DNA of 64,000 bases from Pontivivens sp032464575 (lineage in GTDB: Bacteria > Pseudomonadota > Alphaproteobacteria > Rhodobacterales > Rhodobacteraceae): assembly GCA_032464575.1 (NCBI GenBank), contig JAWDKM010000003.1, positions 62,001 to 126,000 of the forward strand, in the 5' to 3' direction. Below, piece by piece: positions 1-9,581 of the stretch. A program made the position numbers and the translations under genes. Position 1 is the first letter of the stretch. Each line of letters starts with the position of its first letter. Below the pieces are notes generated by a model that did not search any database, had not been told where the DNA came from, and saw nothing but the letters and a program-made list of their open reading frames with translations.

Positions 1-62
1 TCTTCGTGCTGACCGTCGGCTTTGTCTATGAGTGGAAGAAAGGGGCCCTCGAATGGGAGTGA
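1..62 (+). CDS. nuoA: NADH-quinone oxidoreductase subunit A, C-terminal end only
   Basis: The window opens inside this gene. From base 3 the frame reads FVLTVGFVYEWKKGALEWE and stops at TGA 60-62. The hydrophobic run followed by YEWKKGALEW is the typical end of NuoA, a small three-helix membrane subunit of complex I near the quinone channel. The stop lies inside nuoB, whose ATG is at 53, so the two genes overlap by 10 bases and are probably translationally coupled. The start and most of the gene are outside the window. Confidence 0.9.
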   Translation, partial: FVLTVGFVYEWKKGALEWE

Positions 63-586
63 GCACCGCAGCCAACACCGCCGGTGCCGATCGCGAGGTC
101 GCGACGCGGCAACTGTCCAACGAGCTGGCCGACAAGGGCTTTCTGCTCACATCGACCGACGACATCATCAACTGGGCGCGCACCGGTTCGCTGCACTGGA
201 TGACCTTCGGTCTGGCCTGCTGCGCGGTGGAGATGATGCACACCTCCATGCCGCGCTACGACTTGGAGCGGTTCGGCACTGCACCGCGCGCCTCCCCGCG
301 CCAGTCGGACCTGATGATCGTCGCGGGGACGCTGACCAACAAGATGGCCCCGGCGCTGCGCAAGGTCTACGACCAGATGCCCGAGCCGCGCTACGTGATC
401 TCCATGGGATCCTGCGCCAACGGCGGCGGCTACTACCACTACTCCTATTCTGTCGTGCGCGGCTGCGACCGCATCGTGCCGGTGGATGTCTACGTGCCCG
501 GCTGCCCGCCGACGGCGGAGGCGCTGCTCTACGGCATCCTCCAGCTCCAGCGGAAGATGCGCCGCACCGGCACGATTACGAGGTAA
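53..586 (+). CDS. nuoB: NADH-quinone oxidoreductase subunit B (cluster N2)
   Basis: This is the complex I subunit that holds the terminal [4Fe-4S] cluster N2, which passes electrons to quinone at the interface between the peripheral and membrane arms. The 177-residue product has the tandem cysteines C56-C57 (LACCAVEM) and C121 (GSCANGG) and C151 (PGCPPTAE), the full ligand set of the family. The ATG at 53 was chosen over the in-frame ATG at 32 because it gives the usual family N-terminus and a 10-base overlap with nuoA. The gene ends at TAA, three bases before nuoC. Confidence 0.97.
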   Translation: MGVSTAANTAGADREVATRQLSNELADKGFLLTSTDDIINWARTGSLHWMTFGLACCAVEMMHTSMPRYDLERFGTAPRASPRQSDLMIVAGTLTNKMAPALRKVYDQMPEPRYVISMGSCANGGGYYHYSYSVVRGCDRIVPVDVYVPGCPPTAEALLYGILQLQRKMRRTGTITR

Positions 587-589
587 GCG

Positions 590-1216
590 ATGACCGAGGC
601 ACTCCGCGAGCTGTCCAGCCAGATCGAGGCCCGGCAGGGCGACGCCGTGCTGGCGACCGAGATCGTCGACCATGCCGGTCATGCCGAGCTGACGGTTACC
701 GTGATCCCGTCCGCCATCGCCAGGTTCCTCGCCTTCCTGCGCGAGGATGCGGCCTGTCAGTTCCAGACGCTGGTCGACATCACGGCGGTGGACCATCCGG
801 GCCGCGAGAAGCGGTTCGATCTGGTCTACCACCTGCTCTCCATGCGCCAGAACCAGCGCATCCGCGTAAAGGCCGGCGTGCGGGAGAAGGAGATCGTGCC
901 GAGCATCACCGGCGTCTACCAGTCCGCCGACTGGTACGAGCGCGAGGTGTTCGACATGTTCGGCATCCTGTTCTCGGGCCATCCGGACCTGCGCCGGATC
1001 CTCACCGATTACGGTTTCCGCGGGCATCCGCTGCGCAAGGACTTCCCGACCACCGGCTACACCGAGGTCCGCTACGACGAGGCGGTCAAGCGCGTGGTCT
1101 ACGAGCCTGTGAGCCTCGTTCAGGACTACCGCAGCTTCGACTTCATGTCGCCCTGGGAGGGCGCGGACTACATCCTGCCCGGCGACGAGAAGGCGCCGGA
1201 CGAGGCGAAGAAGTAG
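590..1216 (+). CDS. nuoC: NADH-quinone oxidoreductase subunit C (30 kDa)
   Basis: This is a peripheral-arm subunit of complex I that packs against NuoD and carries no cofactor. The 208-residue product has the family signature near residues 115-150 (SADWYEREVFDMFGILFSGHPDLRRILTDYGF is spread over that stretch; the ERE-FD-G-F-GHP-L-R-L-D-YGF pattern is complete). It stands alone and is not fused to nuoD as in Escherichia coli. It starts three bases after the nuoB stop. The product ends in a charged tail (DEKAPDEAKK). Confidence 0.97.
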   Translation: MTEALRELSSQIEARQGDAVLATEIVDHAGHAELTVTVIPSAIARFLAFLREDAACQFQTLVDITAVDHPGREKRFDLVYHLLSMRQNQRIRVKAGVREKEIVPSITGVYQSADWYEREVFDMFGILFSGHPDLRRILTDYGFRGHPLRKDFPTTGYTEVRYDEAVKRVVYEPVSLVQDYRSFDFMSPWEGADYILPGDEKAPDEAKK

Positions 1217-1227
1217 GCCGCGCACGT

Positions 1228-1268
1228 GTCATATGCTGACGTGCACGCCTTTCATACGCGACGTGCAC
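1228..1268 (+). repeat. imperfect direct repeat in the nuoC-nuoD gap
   Basis: The 82-base gap between nuoC and nuoD is the longest in the first part of the operon and holds two copies of a short unit. Each begins with TCATA(T/C)G and ends in GACGTGCAC; the exact 9-base cores lie at 1238-1246 and 1260-1268, 22 bases apart. The nuoD ribosome binding site (GGAGGG, near 1286) follows. The role is unknown; a slippage duplication or a binding site for an operon-internal regulator would both fit. Confidence 0.5.
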
Positions 1269-1298
1269 ACGACTTTTCGGCCTGAGGAGGGCTGAGCC

Positions 1299-2513
1299 AT
1301 GGACGGATCGAAATTCGACGACGTGCTGACGGGCGAGCAGCAGATCCGCAATTTCAACATCAATTTCGGGCCCCAGCACCCGGCCGCCCACGGCGTGCTG
1401 CGCATGGTGCTGGAGCTCGACGGCGAGATCGTTGAGCGGTGCGACCCTCATATCGGCCTGCTGCATCGCGGCACCGAAAAGCTCATGGAATCGCGGACGT
1501 ACCTGCAGAACCTGCCCTATTTCGACCGGCTCGACTACGTGAGCCCGATGAACCAGGAGCACGCCTGGTGCCTCGCCATCGAGAAGCTGACGGGCACCGA
1601 CGTACCGCGCCGCGGCCAGCTGATCCGCGTGCTCTATTGCGAGATCGGCCGCGTTCTCAACCACTTGCTGAATGTGACCACGCAGGCGATGGACGTGGGC
1701 GCGCTCACGCCCCCGCTCTGGGGCTTCGAGGAGCGCGAGAAGCTCATGGTCTTCTACGAGCGGGCCTGTGGCGCGCGGCTCCACGCGGCCTATTTCCGGC
1801 CGGGCGGCGTGCACCAGGACCTGCCTCAGGCGCTCTGCGACGACATCATGGCGTGGACGGAGACGTTCCCGGCTGTGCTCGACGACATCGACGGCCTGCT
1901 GACGGAGAACCGGATCTTCAAGCAGCGCAACGTCGACATTGCGCTGGTCAGCCAGCAGGAATGCTTCGACCTCGGCTTCTCGGGCGTCATGGTCCGCGGC
2001 TCCGGCCTCGCCTGGGACCTGCGCCGCGCGCAGCCCTACGAGTGCTATGACGAGATGGAGTTCCAGATCCCCGTCGGGACCAACGGCGACTGCTACGACC
2101 GCTATCTCTGCCGGATGGAGGAGATGCGCGAGAGCGTGAAGATCATCCGCCAGTGCATCAGCAAGCTGGAGGAGGTGAAGGGCGAGCCGGTCCAGACCAA
2201 GGGCAAGATCTCGCCCCCGTCCCGGCACGACATGAAGACCTCGATGGAGGCCCTCATCCACCACTTCAAGCTCTACACCGAGGGTTTCCACGTCCCCGAG
2301 GGCGAGATCTACGCCGCCGTCGAGGCGCCCAAGGGCGAGTTCGGTGTGTACCTGGTTGCGGACGGCACCAACAAGCCCTACCGCGCCAAGCTGCGCGCCC
2401 CGGGCTTCGCGCATCTGGAGGCGATGGACCACCTTTGCAAGGGCCACCAACTCGCCGATGTCAGCGCCATCCTCGGCTCGCTCGACATCGTGTTCGGCGA
2501 GGTGGATCGGTGA
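1299..2513 (+). CDS. nuoD: NADH-quinone oxidoreductase subunit D (49 kDa)
   Basis: This complex I subunit forms the quinone-binding pocket together with NuoB. The 404-residue product begins the conserved part with INFGPQHPAAHGVLR (about residues 23-37), followed by the HIGLLHRGTEKLME segment; the family descends from the large subunit of NiFe hydrogenases but lacks the metal-binding cysteines. It ends with SLDIVFGEVDR, the usual C-terminus. A GGAGG ribosome binding site precedes the ATG at 1299. Confidence 0.97.
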   Translation: MDGSKFDDVLTGEQQIRNFNINFGPQHPAAHGVLRMVLELDGEIVERCDPHIGLLHRGTEKLMESRTYLQNLPYFDRLDYVSPMNQEHAWCLAIEKLTGTDVPRRGQLIRVLYCEIGRVLNHLLNVTTQAMDVGALTPPLWGFEEREKLMVFYERACGARLHAAYFRPGGVHQDLPQALCDDIMAWTETFPAVLDDIDGLLTENRIFKQRNVDIALVSQQECFDLGFSGVMVRGSGLAWDLRRAQPYECYDEMEFQIPVGTNGDCYDRYLCRMEEMRESVKIIRQCISKLEEVKGEPVQTKGKISPPSRHDMKTSMEALIHHFKLYTEGFHVPEGEIYAAVEAPKGEFGVYLVADGTNKPYRAKLRAPGFAHLEAMDHLCKGHQLADVSAILGSLDIVFGEVDR

Positions 2514-2532
2514 GATTCACGAAGGAATAGCA

Positions 2533-3210
2533 ATGCTCCGCAGACTTCATCCCGAACAGCCCGACAGCTTCGAGTTCACCCCGGCCAACAAGGTGTGGGC
2601 GGAGAAGCAGATCGCCAAGTATCCCGAGGGGCGGCAGGCGTCGGCCATCATTCCGCTGCTCTGGCGCGCGCAGGAGCAGGAGGGCTGGCTGTCCCGGCCC
2701 GCGATCGAGCATGTTTCGGACATGCTGGGCCTCGCCCATATCCGCGGCTTCGAGGTCGCGACCTTCTACTTCATGTTCCAGCTCGCCCCCGTCGGCGAGG
2801 TCGCGCACATCCAGGTCTGCGGTACGACCTCCTGCATGATCTGCGGGGCCGAGGACCTGATCGCCGTGTGCAAGGAGAAGATCGCGGAGAAGCCGTTCCA
2901 GACATCCGCCGACGGCAAGCTGAGCTGGGAGGAGGTCGAGTGCCTCGGCGCCTGCTCCAACGCGCCCATGGCCCAGATCGGCAAGGACTACTACGAGGAC
3001 CTGACCGCCGAGAGCTTCGGCGAGATCATCGACGCGCTCTACGCAGGTAAGGTTCCGACGCCCGGTTCGCGAAAGGGCCGCTTCGCCTCCGAGCCGCTGT
3101 CCGGGCTGACCTCGCTGACACAACATGCCGAGAACCGGCAGGCCGCCAACATGTCTGTCGCCCTCGCCACCGAAAAAGGTGATACGATCGCGCGGATTAC
3201 GGGCGATTGA
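2533..3210 (+). CDS. nuoE: NADH-quinone oxidoreductase subunit E (24 kDa, cluster N1a)
   Basis: This NADH-module subunit binds the [2Fe-2S] cluster N1a through C96, C101 (CGTTSC), C137 and C141 (CLGAC), all present. The protein is 225 residues because, beyond the conserved thioredoxin-like domain ending near residue 175, it has a C-terminal extension of about 45 residues. The ATG at 2533 is used because it starts the family N-terminus (MLRRLHPEQP) and lies 19 bases after the nuoD stop; a longer frame reaching back into nuoD is an artefact. Confidence 0.96.
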   Translation: MLRRLHPEQPDSFEFTPANKVWAEKQIAKYPEGRQASAIIPLLWRAQEQEGWLSRPAIEHVSDMLGLAHIRGFEVATFYFMFQLAPVGEVAHIQVCGTTSCMICGAEDLIAVCKEKIAEKPFQTSADGKLSWEEVECLGACSNAPMAQIGKDYYEDLTAESFGEIIDALYAGKVPTPGSRKGRFASEPLSGLTSLTQHAENRQAANMSVALATEKGDTIARITGD

Positions 3211-3227
3211 CGGGAGGGACCGACGCC

Positions 3228-3983
3228 ATGGCCGATCCGAATACCAAACCGATGTCCAACGTCGCGTTCAGCCTTCTGGTGAGCGTGGCGGCAGCAGTCT
3301 TCGTCGCGATCCTCATGATCTTCCTGTTCGACATGGCGGTGAGCGCGGGCCTGTTCATCGGCGCCATGGCGATCATCGTGGTCTTCGCGATCGTGATCTA
3401 CATGTCGGGGGGCGAGGCGAATTCGATCCCGACGAGTGCCGCGCAGCCCCGCGACACCGTTCCGGCCGCCGAGCCGGAGCCGGTCGCCGAGCCTGCGCCC
3501 GAGCCGGCTGCCGCGGCGGCCCCCGAGCCTGCACCCGAACCCCAGCCGGTCGTCGAGGAGCGCTTGCCCGAGCCGGCGCCGGAGCCCGAGCCCGTCGATA
3601 CCGCCGAGCCGGTGCCCGCCCCCCGCGCGGCGGAGGAGGAGGTGGCTCCGGTGGCCGAGAGCGCGCCCGCACCCGCACCGGCGGACGTGGCGCCCAGCAC
3701 GGTGGCGGATGCCGACAAGCCCGCGACGCTCGACGCGCCGCGCGAGGGTGGTGCCGACAATCTCAAGAAGATCAAGGGTGTCGGTCCAAAACTGGAACAG
3801 CTGCTGCACCGCATGGGTTTCTATCATTTCGACCAGGTCGCGAACTGGACCGATCGGGAGGTCGCCTGGGTCGACGAGAACCTGGAGGGGTTCAAGGGCC
3901 GCGTGACCCGCGATGAATGGGTGGCGCAGGCCAGGATCCTCGCCGAGGGCGGCGAGACCGAGTTTTCGGCGCGGGCGAAGTAG
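3228..3983 (+). CDS. membrane-anchored helix-hairpin-helix protein in the nuo operon
   Basis: This 251-residue protein is not a complex I subunit. It has two hydrophobic helices at about residues 15-60, a long low-complexity linker rich in Ala, Pro and Glu (about 65-170), and a C-terminal domain with LKKIKGVGPKLEQLLHRMG, a helix-hairpin-helix of the kind annotated as predicted 5' DNA nuclease or flap-endonuclease-like. The ATG at 3228 follows a GGGAGGG site; an upstream TTG overlapping nuoE is less likely. Related reading frames occur in nuo operons of Rhodobacterales. A DNA- or protein-binding role at the membrane is inference. Confidence 0.8.
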   Translation: MADPNTKPMSNVAFSLLVSVAAAVFVAILMIFLFDMAVSAGLFIGAMAIIVVFAIVIYMSGGEANSIPTSAAQPRDTVPAAEPEPVAEPAPEPAAAAAPEPAPEPQPVVEERLPEPAPEPEPVDTAEPVPAPRAAEEEVAPVAESAPAPAPADVAPSTVADADKPATLDAPREGGADNLKKIKGVGPKLEQLLHRMGFYHFDQVANWTDREVAWVDENLEGFKGRVTRDEWVAQARILAEGGETEFSARAK

Positions 3984-4013
3984 ACGGCCCGAGCCCGGGC
4001 GACGGAGTGACGT

Positions 4014-4238
4014 ATGGACGAGGGGCGCGAGGCCCGGCTAAAGCGGCAGACGCGCCAGGCGGCGTTCGTGATCGCAGGCGGCTTTCTGGCGTGGATGGCG
4101 CTGAGCTGGCTGGGCGGCATGATGAACTGGCCGCCGCGCTTCGCCATCCTGGCCGATCTTGCGATGCTCGCGGCGCTGATCTGGGCGCTGGTTGTACTGG
4201 TTAATGTCCGGCGGGCGCGCCGGAGCGAAGGGGACTGA
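4014..4238 (+). CDS. DUF5337 family small membrane protein
   Basis: The 74-residue product has a charged N-terminus (MDEGREARLKRQTRQ), two hydrophobic helices (about residues 17-36 and 44-63) and a basic C-terminal end, giving a small hairpin membrane protein. It resembles the DUF5337 family known from nuo operons of Rhodobacterales. It ends one base before the nuoF ATG, so it is certainly cotranscribed with the complex I genes. An assembly or stability role in complex I is inferred from position only. Confidence 0.8.
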   Translation: MDEGREARLKRQTRQAAFVIAGGFLAWMALSWLGGMMNWPPRFAILADLAMLAALIWALVVLVNVRRARRSEGD

Positions 4239-4239
4239 A

Positions 4240-5535
<1,296 letters not shown>

Positions 5536-5537
5536 AG

Positions 5538-5741
5538 ATGGCCGAAGATATCTCCAACCTCATTCTCGAATACATGAAGCGCTTTGACCGGCGACTTGCC
5601 CATGTCGAGGACGATCTGAAGGACATCAAGTCGAGGCTCTCCTCGATCGAGGAGTCGGTGGTCCGTCTCAACCGTCAGGCCGACCGGATGGACGCCCGGA
5701 TCGAGCGCATCGAGAACCGCCTCGACCTAGTTGAAAGCTGA
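5538..5741 (+). CDS. small coiled-coil protein between nuoF and nuoG
   Basis: This 67-residue protein is almost wholly helical with a heptad pattern of hydrophobic residues from about residue 20 (VEDDLKDIKSRLSSIEESV and onward), predicting a dimeric or trimeric coiled coil without signal peptide or membrane segment. It starts two bases after the nuoF stop and ends three bases before nuoG, so it is part of the operon. Similar short coiled-coil frames are common in alphaproteobacteria and have no assigned function. Confidence 0.75.
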   Translation: MAEDISNLILEYMKRFDRRLAHVEDDLKDIKSRLSSIEESVVRLNRQADRMDARIERIENRLDLVES

Positions 5742-5744
5742 GCA

Positions 5745-7760
5745 ATGACCGACCTTCGCAAGATCATCATCGACGGGGCCGAGATCGAGGTCGATCCGGC
5801 GCTCACCATCCTGCAGGCCTGTGAGCAGGCGGGGGTGGAGATCCCGCGCTTCTGCTATCACGAGCGGCTCTCGATCGCGGGCAACTGCCGCATGTGCCTC
5901 GTCGAGGTCGTGGGCGGCCCGCCGAAGCCCGCAGCGTCCTGCGCGATGCAGGTGCGCGACCTGCGCGGCGGCCCGGACGGCCAGCCGCCGGAGGTGAAGA
6001 CCAAGAGCCCCATGGTCAAGAAGGCGCGGGAGGGGGTGATGGAGTTCCTGCTCATCAACCACCCGCTCGACTGCCCGATCTGCGACCAGGGCGGCGAGTG
6101 CGACCTGCAGGACCAGGCGATGGCCTATGGCGTCGATTTCTCCCGCTTCCGAGAGGAGAAGCGCGCGGCGGTGGACCCGGATCTGGGCCCGCTCGTCGGC
6201 ACCAAGATGACGCGCTGCATCTCCTGCACCCGCTGCGTGCGCTTCGTGACCGAGGTCGCGGGCGTGCCGGAGATGGGTCAGACCGGGCGCGGCGAGGACA
6301 GCGAAATCACCTCCTATCTCGGCCAGATGCTGACCAGCGAGCTTCAGGGCAACGTCATCGACCTCTGCCCGGTCGGTGCGCTGACGAGCAAGCCCTACGC
6401 CTTCACATCCCGCCCGTGGGAGCTGAAGAAGACCGAGAGCATCGATGTGATGGACGCGCTCGGCTCCTCGATCCGGGTCGATACGCGGGGCCGCGAGGTC
6501 ATGCGGATCATGCCGCGCAACCATGACGGCACCAATGAGGAGTGGCTGGCCGACAAGTCCCGCTTCGTCTGGGACGGCCTGCGCCGCCAGCGGCTGGATC
6601 GTCCCTATGTGCGCCGCGACGGCAAGTTGCAGGCGGCAAGCTGGGGCGAGGCCTTCGCGGCCATCGCCGAGGCGGTGAAGGGCAAGAAGGTCGCCGGGCT
6701 CGTCGGGGATCTCGCGCCGGTCGAGGCGGCCTTCGCTCTGAAACAGCTCGTCGAGGGCTTCGGCGGCTCGGTCGAGTGCCGCACGGACGGCGCGAAGCTG
6801 CCCGCGGGCAACCGCTCCGGCTATGTTGGCACGGCGAGCGTCGAGGATATCGAGCACGCGGATCGCATCCTGTTGATCGGGACCAACCCCCGCAAGGAAG
6901 CGCCCGTTCTCAACGCCCGCATCCGCAAGGCGTGGCTGAAGGGCGCGAAGGTCGCGATGATCGGTGCCCCGGCGGACCTGACCTACGACTACGCCCATAT
7001 CGGCGAGGATCGCGCGGCGCTGGCCAAGCTCGTGGAGATGGATCATTCCGACAAGCATGGCACGCCCGGCGTGATGATCGTGGGGCAGGGGGCGCTGAGC
7101 GGCCCCGACGGCGCCGCGGTGCTGGGCCACGCGATGGAGGCGGCGGAGGCCGCGCAGTCGAAGCTCCTGATCCTGCACACGGCCGCGGGCCGCGTCGGTG
7201 CTATGGACGCAGGCGCCATGACCGAGGGTGGGATCGACGCCGCACTGGACGGCGCTGAGGTGATCTACAACCTTGGCGCCGACGAGATCGAGATCGGTGC
7301 GGGTCCCTTCGTGATCTACCAGGGCTCGCATGGCGATCGCGGCGCGCACCGCGCTGACGTGATCCTGCCGGGCGCGGCCTACACGGAGGAAAACGGCATC
7401 TTCGTGAACACCGAAGGCCGTCCGCAGATGGCGTTGCGCGCCGGCTTCGCGCCCGGCGAGGCCAGGGACAATTGGGCGGTGCTGCGGGCGCTGTCGGCGG
7501 AACTGGGGCAGGTGCTGCCCTTCGACACGCTGTCGGAGCTGCGCGCGAAGCTCTTCAAGGCCGTGCCGCATCTCGCCGAGATCGACACGGTGCCCCAGAA
7601 CGCGTGGACCGCCGAGCCCGCGGGCGACATGGGCCGCGGCACGTTCGAGAGCCCGGTCAAGGACCACTACCGCACCAACCCGATCGCCCGCGCCTCCGAA
7701 GTGATGGCGGAGCTGTCCAGGCTCGCCCACGAGCGCGACCTGCCGGTGGCGGCGGAGTGA
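5745..7760 (+). CDS. nuoG: NADH-quinone oxidoreductase subunit G (75 kDa)
   Basis: This largest peripheral subunit of complex I carries three iron-sulfur clusters in its N-terminal part. All ligands are visible in the 671-residue product: C37, C48, C51, C66 for N1b; H106, C110, C113, C119 for N5; C158, C161, C164, C208 for N4. The rest is a degenerate molybdopterin-oxidoreductase-like domain that ends without a cofactor. The length equals that of the Rhodobacter-type subunit rather than the longer E. coli one, which carries an extra N7 cluster. Confidence 0.97.
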   Translation: MTDLRKIIIDGAEIEVDPALTILQACEQAGVEIPRFCYHERLSIAGNCRMCLVEVVGGPPKPAASCAMQVRDLRGGPDGQPPEVKTKSPMVKKAREGVMEFLLINHPLDCPICDQGGECDLQDQAMAYGVDFSRFREEKRAAVDPDLGPLVGTKMTRCISCTRCVRFVTEVAGVPEMGQTGRGEDSEITSYLGQMLTSELQGNVIDLCPVGALTSKPYAFTSRPWELKKTESIDVMDALGSSIRVDTRGREVMRIMPRNHDGTNEEWLADKSRFVWDGLRRQRLDRPYVRRDGKLQAASWGEAFAAIAEAVKGKKVAGLVGDLAPVEAAFALKQLVEGFGGSVECRTDGAKLPAGNRSGYVGTASVEDIEHADRILLIGTNPRKEAPVLNARIRKAWLKGAKVAMIGAPADLTYDYAHIGEDRAALAKLVEMDHSDKHGTPGVMIVGQGALSGPDGAAVLGHAMEAAEAAQSKLLILHTAAGRVGAMDAGAMTEGGIDAALDGAEVIYNLGADEIEIGAGPFVIYQGSHGDRGAHRADVILPGAAYTEENGIFVNTEGRPQMALRAGFAPGEARDNWAVLRALSAELGQVLPFDTLSELRAKLFKAVPHLAEIDTVPQNAWTAEPAGDMGRGTFESPVKDHYRTNPIARASEVMAELSRLAHERDLPVAAE

Positions 7761-7764
7761 ACCG

Positions 7765-8127
7765 GTGCGCGCGGCCGCCCTCTTCGTCCTGACGCTGGCG
7801 GCCTGCGCGAACCCGCAGGCCACCGACTATCAGGGGGAGCCGATCGAGCGGGCGGCGCGCGACCTCGGCTTTCCGTCGCGGATCGTGGAGCTGCCGGACG
7901 GGCGGCGCACATACGAGTGGCAGATCGAGCAGGTGGCGAGCGTCGGTCCGATCAAGCCGCAGATCGGCGGGATCTCCGTCAGTTCGCGGGGCGGGGTCGG
8001 CGTGGGGGTCGGGCTGGGACGCGACCGCGTCTCCACCGGCTTCTGCTCCTACATCTTGACGGCGCGGCCCGAGGGCGAGACCTATATCGTCGAGGGCGTG
8101 AACGATACGGGGAGGTCCTGCCTGTGA
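7765..8127 (+). CDS. small putative lipoprotein in the nuo operon (first of two)
   Basis: This 120-residue product starts at GTG 7765, four bases after nuoG. It has a short signal peptide ending in a lipobox (LTLAAC, acyl-accepting Cys at residue 14), so it should be a lipid-anchored periplasmic protein. A glycine/valine-rich stretch (GGVGVGVGLG) and a C-terminal pair of cysteines (FCSY, RSCL) stand out. It overlaps the next gene through GTGA. I do not recognise a family; a role next to complex I is inferred only from the operon. Confidence 0.7.
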   Translation: MRAAALFVLTLAACANPQATDYQGEPIERAARDLGFPSRIVELPDGRRTYEWQIEQVASVGPIKPQIGGISVSSRGGVGVGVGLGRDRVSTGFCSYILTARPEGETYIVEGVNDTGRSCL

Positions 8128-8540
8128 GAGCGCTGGCCCTGATCTGCGTGGTCCTGAGCCCCCTGGCCCTCGCGGCCTGTACGGCGCCCGGCACGCAGGG
8201 AAATGCGCCCAATGCGCGCGCGGTCTACTCCCCGATGATCCAGCGCACGTCCTACGTGGTGGAGACCGTGTTCCCGCGCGAGCCCGCGAGCTTCTGCGCG
8301 GCCTACGCGCTGGTCCCGCCTCCGGCCGCGGGCGTGCTGAAGATCGAGGACACGGTGCCCGCGGGGCGCGGCGGACAGATCCCGGGGCAGAGCGACACGA
8401 CGCCCGGACCCTATTCCGTCTATTCCTTCTTCAACGCCGATGCCGTAGAGACACTGCGAACCGTGGACGGCGCGCTGGCCGCCGAGATATTCGACGACGC
8501 GATTTCCGAGGAAACGCTGCGCACGACCTGCACTGGGTAG
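8124..8540 (+). CDS. small putative lipoprotein in the nuo operon (second of two)
   Basis: The 138-residue product starts at GTG 8124, sharing GTGA with the end of the previous lipoprotein gene. Its signal peptide ends in the lipobox LALAAC (Cys at residue 19). The mature part has two further cysteines (SFCAAY and the terminal TTCTG) that could form a disulfide. It ends four bases before nuoH. No family is recognised. Two adjacent coupled lipoprotein genes inside a complex I operon suggest a shared periplasmic job, but this is inference. Confidence 0.7.
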   Translation: MRALALICVVLSPLALAACTAPGTQGNAPNARAVYSPMIQRTSYVVETVFPREPASFCAAYALVPPPAAGVLKIEDTVPAGRGGQIPGQSDTTPGPYSVYSFFNADAVETLRTVDGALAAEIFDDAISEETLRTTCTG

Positions 8541-8544
8541 AGAC

Positions 8545-9579
8545 ATGGACTTCTGGGACACCAATTTCGGCATCTTCCTCATCATCCTGGCGCAATGCCT
8601 CGCGGTGACGGTCTCCGTCCTCGTGGCGCTGGCCTTCCTGATGTATGCCGACCGCAAGGTCTGGGCCGCGGTGCAGATGCGCAAGGGCCCGAACGTGGTG
8701 GGCGTGTTCGGCCTGCTGCAGAGCTTCGCCGACTTCCTGAAATACATCGTGAAGGAGATCGTGGTGCCCGCGGGCGCGGACCGCACCGTGTTCTTCCTCG
8801 CGCCGATGATCGCCTTCGTGCTCGCCGTGATCTCCTGGGCGGTGATCCCGTTCGCGGATGGCTGGGTCGTGGCGAACCTGAATGTCGGGATCCTCTACAT
8901 CTTCGCGATCTCGTCGCTGGAGGTCTACGGCGTCATCATGGGCGGCTGGGCGTCCAACTCGAAATATCCGTTCCTGGGTTCGCTTCGCTCGGCGGCGCAG
9001 ATGATCTCCTACGAGGTGTCGATCGGCTTCATCATCGTGGGCGTGCTGATCTCCACCGCGTCGCTGAACCTCACGGACATCGTGCGGGCGCAGGACGGGG
9101 ATTACGGGATCTTCTCGTGGTACTGGCTGCCGCACTTCCCGATGGTGTTCCTGTTCCTGATCTCCGCGCTGGCCGAGACCAACCGCCCCCCGTTCGACCT
9201 GCCGGAGGCGGAGGCGGAGTTGGTGGCCGGTTACCAGGTCGAGTACTCCTCCACCCCCTTCCTGCTCTTCATGATCGGGGAGCTGATGGCGGTGGTGCTG
9301 ATGTGCGCGCTGATCACCATCCTCTTCTTCGGCGGCTGGCTGAGCCCGGTGCCGGGCCTGCCCGACGGCGTGTTCTGGTTCGTGGCGAAGGTGCTGTTCT
9401 TCTTCTTCATCTTCGCGATGGTGAAGGCCATTGTACCGCGCTTCCGCTATGACCAGCTTATGCGTATCGGCTGGAAGGTGTTCTTGCCGCTGTCGCTGGG
9501 CTGGGTGGTTCTGGTGGCGATCTTTGCACAGTACGGCTGGTTCTGGGGCGCATACCAGCGTTGGGCGATCGGAGGGTGA
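8545..9579 (+). CDS. nuoH: NADH-quinone oxidoreductase subunit H
   Basis: This membrane subunit links the peripheral arm to the proton-pumping arm and forms part of the quinone chamber. The 344-residue product has about eight to nine membrane helices and the conserved segments YADRKVWAAVQMRKGPNVVG (about 34-53), FALAETNRPPFDLPEAEAELVAGY-like charged loop (visible as ALAETNRPPFDLPEAEAE, about 210-228) with the family's glutamates, and a C-terminal RFRYDQLMRIGWK motif. Confidence 0.97.
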   Translation: MDFWDTNFGIFLIILAQCLAVTVSVLVALAFLMYADRKVWAAVQMRKGPNVVGVFGLLQSFADFLKYIVKEIVVPAGADRTVFFLAPMIAFVLAVISWAVIPFADGWVVANLNVGILYIFAISSLEVYGVIMGGWASNSKYPFLGSLRSAAQMISYEVSIGFIIVGVLISTASLNLTDIVRAQDGDYGIFSWYWLPHFPMVFLFLISALAETNRPPFDLPEAEAELVAGYQVEYSSTPFLLFMIGELMAVVLMCALITILFFGGWLSPVPGLPDGVFWFVAKVLFFFFIFAMVKAIVPRFRYDQLMRIGWKVFLPLSLGWVVLVAIFAQYGWFWGAYQRWAIGG

Positions 9580-9581
9580 GG

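Noticed and set aside
2344..2532. Upstream in-frame extension of nuoE into nuoD
   Set aside because: The extension is the out-of-frame end of nuoD, and the ATG at 2533 gives the family N-terminus.
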